Origin: Pirellulales bacterium
GTDB taxonomy: Bacteria; Planctomycetota; Planctomycetia; Pirellulales; Lacipirellulaceae
NCBI GenBank assembly: GCA_016930815.1
Contig: JAFGFZ010000059.1
Span: 1 to 34,760, forward strand
DNA length: 34,760 bases
Reading direction: 5' to 3'
This document shows, piece after piece, positions 15,641 to 23,770 of this stretch. The notes below the pieces were generated by a model. That model had not been told where the DNA came from, searched no databases, and was given only the letters and a program-made list of their open reading frames with translations. The position numbers and the translations under genes are program-made. Position 1 is the stretch's first letter. Each line of letters starts with the position of its first letter.

Positions 15641-16522
15641 ATGACAGCCATTAGAAAACGCAAACGTCGCGCGTTGTCTTCAGCGGTCCAGACACCGCTG
15701 GAAACGTATTTACGCGAGATCAACGAGACGGCTCTTTTGAGTGCCGAAGACGAGCGCGAGCTTGCAATGCGGATCGGTCAGGGCGATACACGGGCCCGTG
15801 ATCGAATGGTTCGTGCCAACCTGCGGCTCGTTGTCAATATTGCTCGAGGGTATTCCGGCAAAGGACTAGGTTTGCAGGATCTGATTGAGGAGGGAAATCT
15901 GGGCCTCTTGCGGGCGGTCGAAGGCTTTGACCCGGCGGTTGGCACGCGTTTCAGTACCTATGCCAGCTATTGGATCAAACAGTCGATCAAACGGGCACTG
16001 ATCAATACCGGCAAGACCATTCGAATTCCAGCCTATATGGTTGAATTGCTTTCGAAATGGCGTCGAGCGAGTACTCGGCTCGCCGAGGAATTGGGCCGAA
16101 CACCCACGCCCGAGGAAGTTGCTCGTGTTCTGGGATTACCAAGGAAGAAGCTCCCGATCATCAAGAAAGCCATTCGTATCTACAACGCAACTCCGCAGAC
16201 CGATCAAAGCGAAGTGGGTTGGACGCTCAGCGATATGGTCATGGATGAGCGCCTTCTCAGCCCGGATGAAGCGCTCGTCGAAAGTGATAGCCTCTTCCAC
16301 GTCCTGCGCCTGCTCAAAAATATGGAAAACCGCGAGCAGACCATTCTGAAAATGCGGTTTGGATTGGAAGATCACGAGCCGAGGACACTCAAGGAAATCG
16401 GAGAACGACTCGGTTTGACCCGAGAACGCGTCCGCCAGATCGAGACGGAGGCACTCCGGAAACTGGCCATTGGCCTGGAAGATCCCATCCAATGTGACGC
16501 GGGGCTCTTCCCCAGCCGCTAG
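15641..16522 (+). CDS. RNA polymerase sigma factor, RpoD-like group 2
   Basis: A 293-residue sigma-70 factor with regions 1.2 to 4.2 but no region 1.1. Region 1.2 is TPLETYLREINETALLSAED. Region 2 (residues about 57-131) includes RMVRANLRLVVNIAR, QDLIEEGNLGLLRAVEGFDP and YWIKQSIKRALINTGKTIRI. In that last block the E. coli Gln437 equivalent is kept but the Thr440 equivalent is Lys, which may alter -10 recognition. Region 3 follows, then region 4.2 with the -35 helix LKEIGERLGLTRERVRQIE. The ATG at 15641 is chosen; extension to 15401 gives non-homologous sequence. The small size suggests an alternative rather than the housekeeping factor, but some planctomycete primary factors may look similar. 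Confidence 0.9.
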   Translation: MTAIRKRKRRALSSAVQTPLETYLREINETALLSAEDERELAMRIGQGDTRARDRMVRANLRLVVNIARGYSGKGLGLQDLIEEGNLGLLRAVEGFDPAVGTRFSTYASYWIKQSIKRALINTGKTIRIPAYMVELLSKWRRASTRLAEELGRTPTPEEVARVLGLPRKKLPIIKKAIRIYNATPQTDQSEVGWTLSDMVMDERLLSPDEALVESDSLFHVLRLLKNMENREQTILKMRFGLEDHEPRTLKEIGERLGLTRERVRQIETEALRKLAIGLEDPIQCDAGLFPSR

Positions 16523-16726
16523 CCCGCCGTGAAAGCGCGGGAATATGTAGAACTCGCCTTGTCGGGGACCGCATTATTCGCTATCTCTAGCAGCCCTTTT
16601 CGTGAACCACAAGGCGGTGCTGCCTCCTGAAGGCGGACTGTCGATATACGACTCTCTTTCCGCAATGGTCCCCATTGGCCTGGAAAGCGTTCTATCATCC
16701 ACTTCATCCTGTTTGAAATTGGCCGA

Positions 16727-19714
16727 ATGACGGACCACTTGAATAACATGGTACGGCTCGTGCTGACCGGGTCCGCCGCGGGACTGGTGCTAGCACTCCT
16801 TGTTTCAGCCGGTGCTGGCCAAACAACCGTGCCAGGCCAACCATTGGATGAAGTTCAGGTCGCGGAAGTGCGCATTGAGGGAAACCGGGGCTTTTCCGAA
16901 GCCCAAATTGCCGGGCAGTTGATGACCCGGGTTGGACGGCCATTCGATCATGGACTGGTTCAAAGTGATGTTCGAAAACTCTTCCATCTCGGATGGTTTT
17001 CCAATGTGGAACCGTATTTCGAAGATGGACCCAACGGCCGGATCGTGATCTTTCAAGTGACCGAGAGGCCTACCATCCGGTATATCCAGTTTCTTGGTGC
17101 CAAAAAAATATCAGTGAAAAAACTGGAAAAGCAGGTGGGGCTCAAACGGGGTGAAACGATTGATCCCTACCGGGTGGAAGAAGGGCGGAATAAGATCGAA
17201 GAGTTCTATCGCGAAAAGGGATTCAACCGCGTCCAGGTTTTTGTCGAAGAGGGAGACTCCGTCGAGGATCAGGGAGTGGTTTATGTTATCAATGAAGGAG
17301 CGTCCCAACGGGTCTGGTCCGTCCAATTTGTCGGCAACACGTTTGTCAGCGGGCGGCGATTGAAAACCCAAGTGAAATCGAAACCTGGGATCCTATGGGT
17401 ATTTAGCGGCTATGTCGATCCGAAGAAAATCGAGGCGGACAAGGAACGCCTAACTGCCTACTATCGGGCATTTGGATTTTTCCAAGCCCGGGTCGAGGCA
17501 CTCAAGGAATTCAATGACGGGGGGAATTGGCTGACCTTGAAGTACATTATCCACGAGGGACCCCGCTACCAAATCCGACGGGTCTCCTTTGTCGGAAATA
17601 CCCAATTCCCATCCTCGGCCTTGCTCGAGAGACTCCAACTGCAAACCAACCAGCCATTTGACCAATTCAAAATGGACCGGGACCGGACTTGGCTTCAAGA
17701 CCTTTACGGCAGCAAAGGATATGTTTTCGCGGATATCCTGGCGGAGCCAAGATTTCTCGAGGAATCGGGGATGATGGACCTCGTCTATCGCATCGAGGAG
17801 GGCAAACAATGGCGCGTGGGGCAGATCTTCGTCCATATTGATGGACCGAATCCCCATACCCGGATTCAAACGGCTTTGAACCGGCTCTCCTTGCGATCCG
17901 GTGACATTATGGATATCCGGGAACTGAAGGCCAGCGAGCGGCGACTGCAAGCGTGTGGTCTCTTCCGGAATGAACCGGCCATGGGCGTTTCACCGAAAAT
18001 TGTCTATCGGATTCCAGAACTGCAAGACTCAAAATTTGCCGATCATGCCTCGGGAGGACAGTTCCGGGGCCAGAGTCCCGACACGCATGGATCCCATGAT
18101 TCGAATCGGTACCTGTCGTATCGGCCGCTTCCCGGAGATCATTTGCTGGATGTCCATGTCTATGCGGAAAGTCAGCCCGAGAACGTGCCGCCCGATCGTG
18201 CTGCCCCAGCCTCGGATGATCCTGGTGCCAATCCGGCAGAAACGGATCGGAACAAATCCGGAGAGAATCCACCTTCCGGGCATGGCTCGCCGCAAAATCC
18301 GGACCTTGGTAGAAATTCCATGCCCAGGACGCACCCGGTCCATCCCGCGTATCGGAATTTATTCCCGTCGGATGATCCTGCATCTTCGGTTGCCACGCGT
18401 GGGATCGATCGATCGGTTGTTCGTGGCCAGAATCCAAATTATGGTGGGCAAATGCTTGGCGCCACGGGTCCCGATGCGGCTCGTACCCAATTGAAAGAGC
18501 CGCGTATGGCGCAGGCAGATCCTGTCTTCCAGCCGGGGACACCGGTTAGCCCGAGTTCTCCCGATCCGCTACCACCGCCGGGCGGTCCGCAACCACTCTT
18601 CCCGTATCCCCAGGTTGGCCCGGTTCAACCTTTCTTCACCGATCCGGCGGTGGATCTGCACCTTCATCTCGAAGAAACGGAGACGGGCCGATTCATGGCG
18701 GGGGCGAGTGTGAACAGCGATCTGGGTCTGTTTGGTTCGTTCGTCATCGATGAACGGAATTTCAATTGGCGTCGTTGGCCGACGAGTTGGGAGGATATCC
18801 GCAATGGCACTGCATGGCGCGGGGCCGGTCAAAGATTCCGCCTCGAGGCAGCTCCGGGAAGTGAGATGAATCGGTACCTGGTCAGTTTCCAGGAACCCTA
18901 TCTTTGGGATTCGCCGATCAGTCTCGGACTGAGTGGATTCTATTACGATCGCCGGTTCCGGGATTGGGATGAACAGCGACTCGGTGGTCGTGTCTCGCTC
19001 GGCTACCAGTGGACTGATCGTGATATCGCGGTGACTGCTAGTTACCGTGGCGAGAATGTCAATATTCACGATCCGGCCATTCCAACACCGCCGGAATTGG
19101 CCGATGTCCTAGGCGATAATGTCCTCCATGGTTTTGGAATGACCGTGGTCAACGACACTCGAGACAGCGCCTTTCTGGCAACGAGTGGCCATTATATTGA
19201 AATGATGTTCGAGCAGGTGATTGGTTCTTATGACTATCCCCGCGCAACGCTGGATATGCGGCAGTATTTCCTGTTGCACGAACGTCCGGATCGTTCGGGG
19301 CGGCACGTTTTGAGTTACAGCACACGTTTTGGGTATTCGGGTACGCAGACACCTATTTACGAGCATTTCTTTGCTGGTGGCTTTTCCACACTCCGCGGAT
19401 TCGACTATCGATGCGCCTCGCCAGTCCGTGGCAATGTGCGGGTGGGAGGTGAATTCCAATGGCTCAATTCCCTGGAATATCTCTACCCGATCTCGGCCGA
19501 TGATATGGTTCGAGGAATCGTCTTTTGCGACTTTGGGACGGTTGAACCAGAGATCCAGATCGAGGAGTTCCGCGTGGCGCCCGGTGTTGGACTGCGGATC
19601 ATCGTCCCCGCGATGGGGCCTGCCCCCATTGCGCTGGACCTTGCCTGGCCCATCCTCCGAGCCGATTACGATGAGCAGGAACAGTTCAGCTTCCATATCG
19701 GATTTCAGCGATAG
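16727..19714 (+). CDS. bamA: Outer membrane assembly factor BamA (Omp85) with long internal linker
   Basis: A 995-residue outer-membrane protein that inserts beta-barrel proteins. A signal peptide is visible (LVLALLVSAGAGQ). POTRA domains lie at about 40-112, 113-190, 191-277, 278-356 and from 357 (segments VAEVRIEGNRGFSE, IRYIQFLGAKKISVKKLEKQ, VWSVQFVGNTFVSGRRLK, IRRVSFVGNTQFPSSALLER, WRVGQIFVHIDG). Residues about 432-640 are an insertion rich in Pro, Asn, Ser and Asp. The barrel starts VDLHLHLEETETGRFMAGAS and contains the loop-6 signature GGFSTLRGFDY. It ends FSFHIGFQR, not in an aromatic residue as proteobacterial BamA does. An ATG at 16748 is also possible as start. Length exceeds the usual 800 because of the linker. 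No Shine-Dalgarno sequence was seen. It converges on cmk with an 18-base gap. Confidence 0.93.
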   Translation: MTDHLNNMVRLVLTGSAAGLVLALLVSAGAGQTTVPGQPLDEVQVAEVRIEGNRGFSEAQIAGQLMTRVGRPFDHGLVQSDVRKLFHLGWFSNVEPYFEDGPNGRIVIFQVTERPTIRYIQFLGAKKISVKKLEKQVGLKRGETIDPYRVEEGRNKIEEFYREKGFNRVQVFVEEGDSVEDQGVVYVINEGASQRVWSVQFVGNTFVSGRRLKTQVKSKPGILWVFSGYVDPKKIEADKERLTAYYRAFGFFQARVEALKEFNDGGNWLTLKYIIHEGPRYQIRRVSFVGNTQFPSSALLERLQLQTNQPFDQFKMDRDRTWLQDLYGSKGYVFADILAEPRFLEESGMMDLVYRIEEGKQWRVGQIFVHIDGPNPHTRIQTALNRLSLRSGDIMDIRELKASERRLQACGLFRNEPAMGVSPKIVYRIPELQDSKFADHASGGQFRGQSPDTHGSHDSNRYLSYRPLPGDHLLDVHVYAESQPENVPPDRAAPASDDPGANPAETDRNKSGENPPSGHGSPQNPDLGRNSMPRTHPVHPAYRNLFPSDDPASSVATRGIDRSVVRGQNPNYGGQMLGATGPDAARTQLKEPRMAQADPVFQPGTPVSPSSPDPLPPPGGPQPLFPYPQVGPVQPFFTDPAVDLHLHLEETETGRFMAGASVNSDLGLFGSFVIDERNFNWRRWPTSWEDIRNGTAWRGAGQRFRLEAAPGSEMNRYLVSFQEPYLWDSPISLGLSGFYYDRRFRDWDEQRLGGRVSLGYQWTDRDIAVTASYRGENVNIHDPAIPTPPELADVLGDNVLHGFGMTVVNDTRDSAFLATSGHYIEMMFEQVIGSYDYPRATLDMRQYFLLHERPDRSGRHVLSYSTRFGYSGTQTPIYEHFFAGGFSTLRGFDYRCASPVRGNVRVGGEFQWLNSLEYLYPISADDMVRGIVFCDFGTVEPEIQIEEFRVAPGVGLRIIVPAMGPAPIALDLAWPILRADYDEQEQFSFHIGFQR

Positions 19715-19732
19715 TCTGATCCCCGGATGAAA

Positions 19733-20395
19733 TCACGGTCTGTATCTCCGGGAGAGTTCAAGGACAATCTCGGCCAGCCGGTCCACAACCTCGTCTTGCG
19801 ACATGCCGTCCGTGTTGACTTCGATGGCATCCGCAGCTTGTCGGAGTGGTGCGATGGACCGTGTCCGGTCGCGCGTATCGCGTTCCTCCTGTGCAGCGAG
19901 GATCTCTTCGAACGATCGCGTGTCCCCTTGGGCTTCTAGATCGCGCTGGCGTCTTCTGGCACGCTCTTCGGGACTGGCCGTGAGATAGAACTTACACTGG
20001 GCATCAGGGAACACGACAGTTCCTTGGTCGCGTCCTTCGGTGACCACGTTCCGCCCTACCGCGGTGGCCCGTTGTAATTGGACTAAATGGGCTCGAACAC
20101 CCGGATGATCGGCCACATGCCGGGTCATGCCCGTGATCTCCAGCGATCGGATTGCATCCGTGACATCGCGGCCATCGAGCAATAGGCGGCCCTCGATCCA
20201 GCGAATGTCCAGGCTGCGTGCCAGTTGCTCCAGCGCGCCGGAGTCCTGGAAATCGATATTCCGCTCGATGCCGGCGCATGCCACGGCACGGTACATGGCG
20301 CCCGTATCCAAAAAATGGAAACCGAGCCGATCTGCCAGACCTCTGGCGACACTACTTTTTCCTGCTCCAGCAGGGCCATCGATGGTAATAATCAT
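19733..20395 (-). CDS. cmk: Cytidylate kinase
   Basis: A 220-residue P-loop kinase that turns CMP and dCMP into diphosphates. Seen: IITIDGPAGAGKSSVARGLA (Walker A), FLDTGAMYRAVA, LLLDGRDVTDAIRSLEI, VVTEGRDQGTVVFPDA (CMP-binding; commonly EGRDxGTVVFPDA) and the lid region RARRRQRDLEAQG followed by RDTRDRTRSIAPLRQA. The start at 20395 (MIITIDGP) matches the family; the longer frame to 20455 would overlap the upstream gene. It is preceded by the GH38-like gene with 32 bases between, so the two are likely one transcript. Confidence 0.95.
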   Translation of the reverse strand: MIITIDGPAGAGKSSVARGLADRLGFHFLDTGAMYRAVACAGIERNIDFQDSGALEQLARSLDIRWIEGRLLLDGRDVTDAIRSLEITGMTRHVADHPGVRAHLVQLQRATAVGRNVVTEGRDQGTVVFPDAQCKFYLTASPEERARRRQRDLEAQGDTRSFEEILAAQEERDTRDRTRSIAPLRQAADAIEVNTDGMSQDEVVDRLAEIVLELSRRYRP

Positions 20396-20427
20396 GATTT
20401 TTTCCCAGCAGGCATCGGCCTGAATCC

Positions 20428-23298
20428 TCACCACCTGATCTCGAGTCGAATCCATTCGTAGGATTGGAATCGAAGTGGAACGGAATTGGCCGTGGGTGAC
20501 ACATCGTCAAGAGGTTCCCCGGCTAGTGTCATTCTCCGAGCGGCAGATAGATTTCGGGCACAGTGGAAGCGTGTTTGGGTAGGTTGGCCCATTGTTTCGA
20601 TGAGATCGAAGATCAAACCTCGGTCATTACCCACCAGTGGCATCGCGTGAACCATAGCGATATTTGGTGCCTCGATGTGAAAGAGCCAGGCGGCTTTTCC
20701 ACCAGCAGGTTGCCCGGAAACAGCGAAACATGGATCCAATCCCTGACAAATTGCTTCGGACATGCTCATCAGTTGCGTCGCGGGGATTCCGATCCCAATG
20801 GCACATCGAAACCGGCGCTGCGATTCCCCGTCCGGGATGAGCAGTGTATCGAGCATGCGTGGACCGGTGAGACGATGGATGGGAAGCCCAAGCGGAAAGA
20901 GGGTCCAGCCGCCTGACGGGCGTGATAAATCGATGAAATCGGTTGCAAGGATCCATTCTTGATCCGTGGATTGGCACATGCCATTGAGACTGCGATAGAT
21001 ATCATGATCGCATTCGGGCCAGGCGAAACGAAGTGCATAATACGATTCGTGGCAGGACGGGATAGGTAACTGGTGAGGAGTCAATTCGATCTCGATAAGC
21101 ACATAGCGGCAAGCACGATAAAGCCGTGTCGATTGCCGAAATTCGGCTAGGACCGTTCCGTTGCGATTGAGTAATTGCCCTTGTGCCGTGATTTCACCAC
21201 AGGCTCCATTTGCCGCTGTCACATCGACGGAATTCGCTGCCATCACCGAATATTCGACAACCTTCGAATTCGCTTGGCGGAAAGCAATCTGCTGGGCCAC
21301 CCGAGGCCTGCGATCGCCATAGCTTCCCATGCCTCGAATCGCACCCGTTGCGCGATCGAATTGGATATGAACTAGCTCATTTTGCAGCCGCAGTTCCTCT
21401 GCAAGGTGTGCCGGTGGTGGTGGGGGAGGCCGATTTTCCAGCCAGGCGAAACCATAGGCTGGTACATTCGCAAGATAGCCTGATGGAACCGGCCCCCACG
21501 GAGATATTCCCTTGGGACCGAAGGGATCAAAGACAGGGAGTGTTTGTGCACGGCCAGACGGATTGACGACCAGGAAGCCCTGATCCAATGCGGGTGTATC
21601 CTGGTGTGCCGGGAGCACCACTTGCCGGAGCAGGCCGGCCATGGATTCAGTATCTTCCACGATTTGGCCAGGCGCTTCACCGGAATCGTTCACAAGGGTT
21701 TCCGGATCGCTATGCCAGGGCGTTGATCCTCCAGCGGCAACCACCATGGCGGCAAGTTTATTTTGCCGTTTCTTTCTGGCATGATCTTCCCAAGCCCAGA
21801 TCGACGCCGAGATCGCGTTTTGCCTTGAAACCAATCGGGAGTAGGCATACGGATCCGTGTCCGGTTTGGGTTGCGTCACGATGTCCGTACCGGCCGAAGT
21901 CTCAAAGAACGAATCGAGTGTGATAAAGGTGCCCAGTGCCGAAGTGAATTGGGTTGCCAGGCGGAGGTCCTCATACCACGGAGACATGGCACCAGGCCAG
22001 CTGGCGAACAGGAGCGTCGCCACATAATCGCGGTCCATTGCTTTGCTGGCATCATGGCCGAAGTTGATTAAGGCTTTGGCCGCCGCGGCATCCGTGGGCA
22101 CCCGCCACAAGGCATCGATTCGAACATTTGCGCAACCGGTCCAATGCGTTTTCGACTGTCGTGCATGGGGTAATTTTCTCCCATCAAAGGTCGCGACCAA
22201 GGCACCCTTGAAACCAAAACTGGCCAGGATCTGGGGCAGGATTGGCAGCACATGAAAATGGCGACTGGCATAAATCCGGGGTGTATGGCCGAGGATTCGT
22301 TCTACCACGGCCCGGCCATGGGCTAGATTCTCAACGCAAGCATTCGGCGCTGCCAACTCCCAATCCATTTCTTCGTATTCGCCACCGATCAGACTCGCGG
22401 TGCCCCGGTGGAGGGCATTCCGGAGCGCGTCGATACTCGCCGGCTCCGTCCTCGCCATCTTTTCAATGGTTTTCCCAGTGGCCAGGACATTGGTTGGGGT
22501 TGGTTCATTGAGCCGATCCCGAAAAGATGGTCCCCCCAGATTGGAATCAACGAGTATCACGTCAATCAAATAGGATGTGGTTGGATAGATATAGTCCCGA
22601 GCGGCACTCAGAATATCGTAGGCTCGATATAAGTGGGCCCGAGCCGAATCCGCGTCCCCGGAAACGGCCGTTGTTGCCGCGTCGCGAACGCATTCCTGGA
22701 ATTGGATGGTATCCAAATTGTTCGCATATTGCGTGTGGCGCGTCAGCACTTCGACCATCCAATAACTGTAGCCCAGGGCGAAAAATTCACGAATCAAATC
22801 GGTTTCGATCGTGGGGCGTGGATTCAATGGCCGTTGGACCGGATCCTTCCGGGGCTCGATGGGATCGAAACCGCTCGTCCTTGGATCGCATGCCCTCGGG
22901 GCCGTTCCCTGTTTGTCCCCCTGGTCGATCTCGGACACCGCCATGGTTGTGCCGGATGTTGTCAGGCCCGGGATTGCCTCAGGAATGCTCCATGGCCGAG
23001 GCATGAAATGGCGAACGATGACCGCTTGCCGACTGTCTGCATCGATCCGTTCCTGCCAGCCGGCTGGAATCCGGTTCTGGGATGGAGCCGGTAGGAGAAT
23101 GAGTGTATCCGGCAAGTATTCAGGAGGGGCGTCGGCTGGACGCCACGTCGGTAATCGACCGATCCGGGCAAGTAGCTCGGGATGCCAAGCAAGAGTCCAG
23201 GCGCCGAGCACCTCAGCCGCCTCCTGGCCGTTTAGGTCAACCGGGAAGTCGTCCAAGCTCGAATAGGGCATCAAAACGACGACATCACAGAAATCCAT
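20428..23298 (-). CDS. Large GH38/alpha-mannosidase-like protein lacking the usual catalytic motifs
   Basis: A 956-residue protein, taking the ATG at 23298 (MDFCDVVVLMPYSSLDDFP). The C-terminal part has the beta-sandwich pattern of glycoside hydrolase family 38 (LRLQNELVHIQFDRATGAIRGMGSYG), and the central part a helical region with GGEYEEMDWELAAPNA and YASRHFHVLPILPQILASFG. In GH38 the latter region reads WxxDxFGxSxxLPxIL and holds the Asp nucleophile; here that position has no Asp. The N-terminal HxHxD metal site is replaced by PYSSLDD. About 90 residues near 125-215 are disordered-looking. No signal peptide is obvious, so it is probably cytoplasmic. Family-level assignment is inferred from pattern; enzymatic activity is doubtful. 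It shares a transcript with cmk. Confidence 0.65.
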   Translation of the reverse strand: MDFCDVVVLMPYSSLDDFPVDLNGQEAAEVLGAWTLAWHPELLARIGRLPTWRPADAPPEYLPDTLILLPAPSQNRIPAGWQERIDADSRQAVIVRHFMPRPWSIPEAIPGLTTSGTTMAVSEIDQGDKQGTAPRACDPRTSGFDPIEPRKDPVQRPLNPRPTIETDLIREFFALGYSYWMVEVLTRHTQYANNLDTIQFQECVRDAATTAVSGDADSARAHLYRAYDILSAARDYIYPTTSYLIDVILVDSNLGGPSFRDRLNEPTPTNVLATGKTIEKMARTEPASIDALRNALHRGTASLIGGEYEEMDWELAAPNACVENLAHGRAVVERILGHTPRIYASRHFHVLPILPQILASFGFKGALVATFDGRKLPHARQSKTHWTGCANVRIDALWRVPTDAAAAKALINFGHDASKAMDRDYVATLLFASWPGAMSPWYEDLRLATQFTSALGTFITLDSFFETSAGTDIVTQPKPDTDPYAYSRLVSRQNAISASIWAWEDHARKKRQNKLAAMVVAAGGSTPWHSDPETLVNDSGEAPGQIVEDTESMAGLLRQVVLPAHQDTPALDQGFLVVNPSGRAQTLPVFDPFGPKGISPWGPVPSGYLANVPAYGFAWLENRPPPPPPAHLAEELRLQNELVHIQFDRATGAIRGMGSYGDRRPRVAQQIAFRQANSKVVEYSVMAANSVDVTAANGACGEITAQGQLLNRNGTVLAEFRQSTRLYRACRYVLIEIELTPHQLPIPSCHESYYALRFAWPECDHDIYRSLNGMCQSTDQEWILATDFIDLSRPSGGWTLFPLGLPIHRLTGPRMLDTLLIPDGESQRRFRCAIGIGIPATQLMSMSEAICQGLDPCFAVSGQPAGGKAAWLFHIEAPNIAMVHAMPLVGNDRGLIFDLIETMGQPTQTRFHCARNLSAARRMTLAGEPLDDVSPTANSVPLRFQSYEWIRLEIRW

Positions 23299-23365
23299 AG
23301 AGCGATGGGAGATATGGTGCAAAATCAAAAAGAGCCCGGAATATCGCGGAAAAAAGGAAATCCGC

Positions 23366-23393
23366 TACATAATCCGGCATGATTTCATTACAA
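23366..23393 (-). promoter_or_regulatory. Candidate promoter of the GH38-like gene and cmk
   Basis: Read on the minus strand: TTGTAA (complement of 23388-23393), a 16-base spacer and TATGTA (complement of 23366-23371), about 67 bases upstream of the ATG at 23298. Confidence 0.35.
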
Positions 23394-23594
23394 TAGCCGC
23401 ACAGTTGACGTAAGTCGAGTCGGGCGCTACACAAACGGCGGAATTTGATTAAAATGGTAGGGGTGGAGACAGAAGGCAAAATAGTCTGCGGAAGGGAATT
23501 CGGTCGATTGAAAACTACCTGGCTGGGGTGGGAAGGTCCCATCGATTACGGTCAGGGGATCGACCACACGCAGCGGGCCAAATCGCGGATTTGC

Positions 23595-23624
23595 TTGACA
23601 TCTGATTCAACAGACCGGTACATT
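23595..23624 (+). promoter_or_regulatory. Candidate promoter of the pilMN operon
   Basis: A perfect -35 TTGACA (23595-23600), an 18-base spacer and TACATT (23619-23624). It is the best -35 match among the promoters proposed in the window. It would leave a leader of about 140 bases before the pilMN ATG at 23771. Confidence 0.5.
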
Positions 23625-23770
23625 GGTGTGTGGAAGAGGCGTGATGCTTCCTGCGACAGTTGCCCCTTATCGACCTTCATCCTTCATTCGGTCCATCGAC
23701 TGTCCGAAGCATATCCATCGGCCGTTTTTATGGCTGAGACAAATTTTTTGATTGGAACAGAGGCTCTATC

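Larger units (their letters stand above)
23299..23770. other. Divergent intergenic region between the GH38-like gene and pilMN
   Basis: A gap of 472 bases with no convincing gene. It holds candidate promoters for both directions (minus at 23366-23393, plus at 23595-23624). Short open frames exist on both strands, but their translations show no domain, and the plus-strand one runs into the pilMN start in another frame. AGAGG at 23759-23763 is the ribosome binding site for pilMN. Confidence 0.5.
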
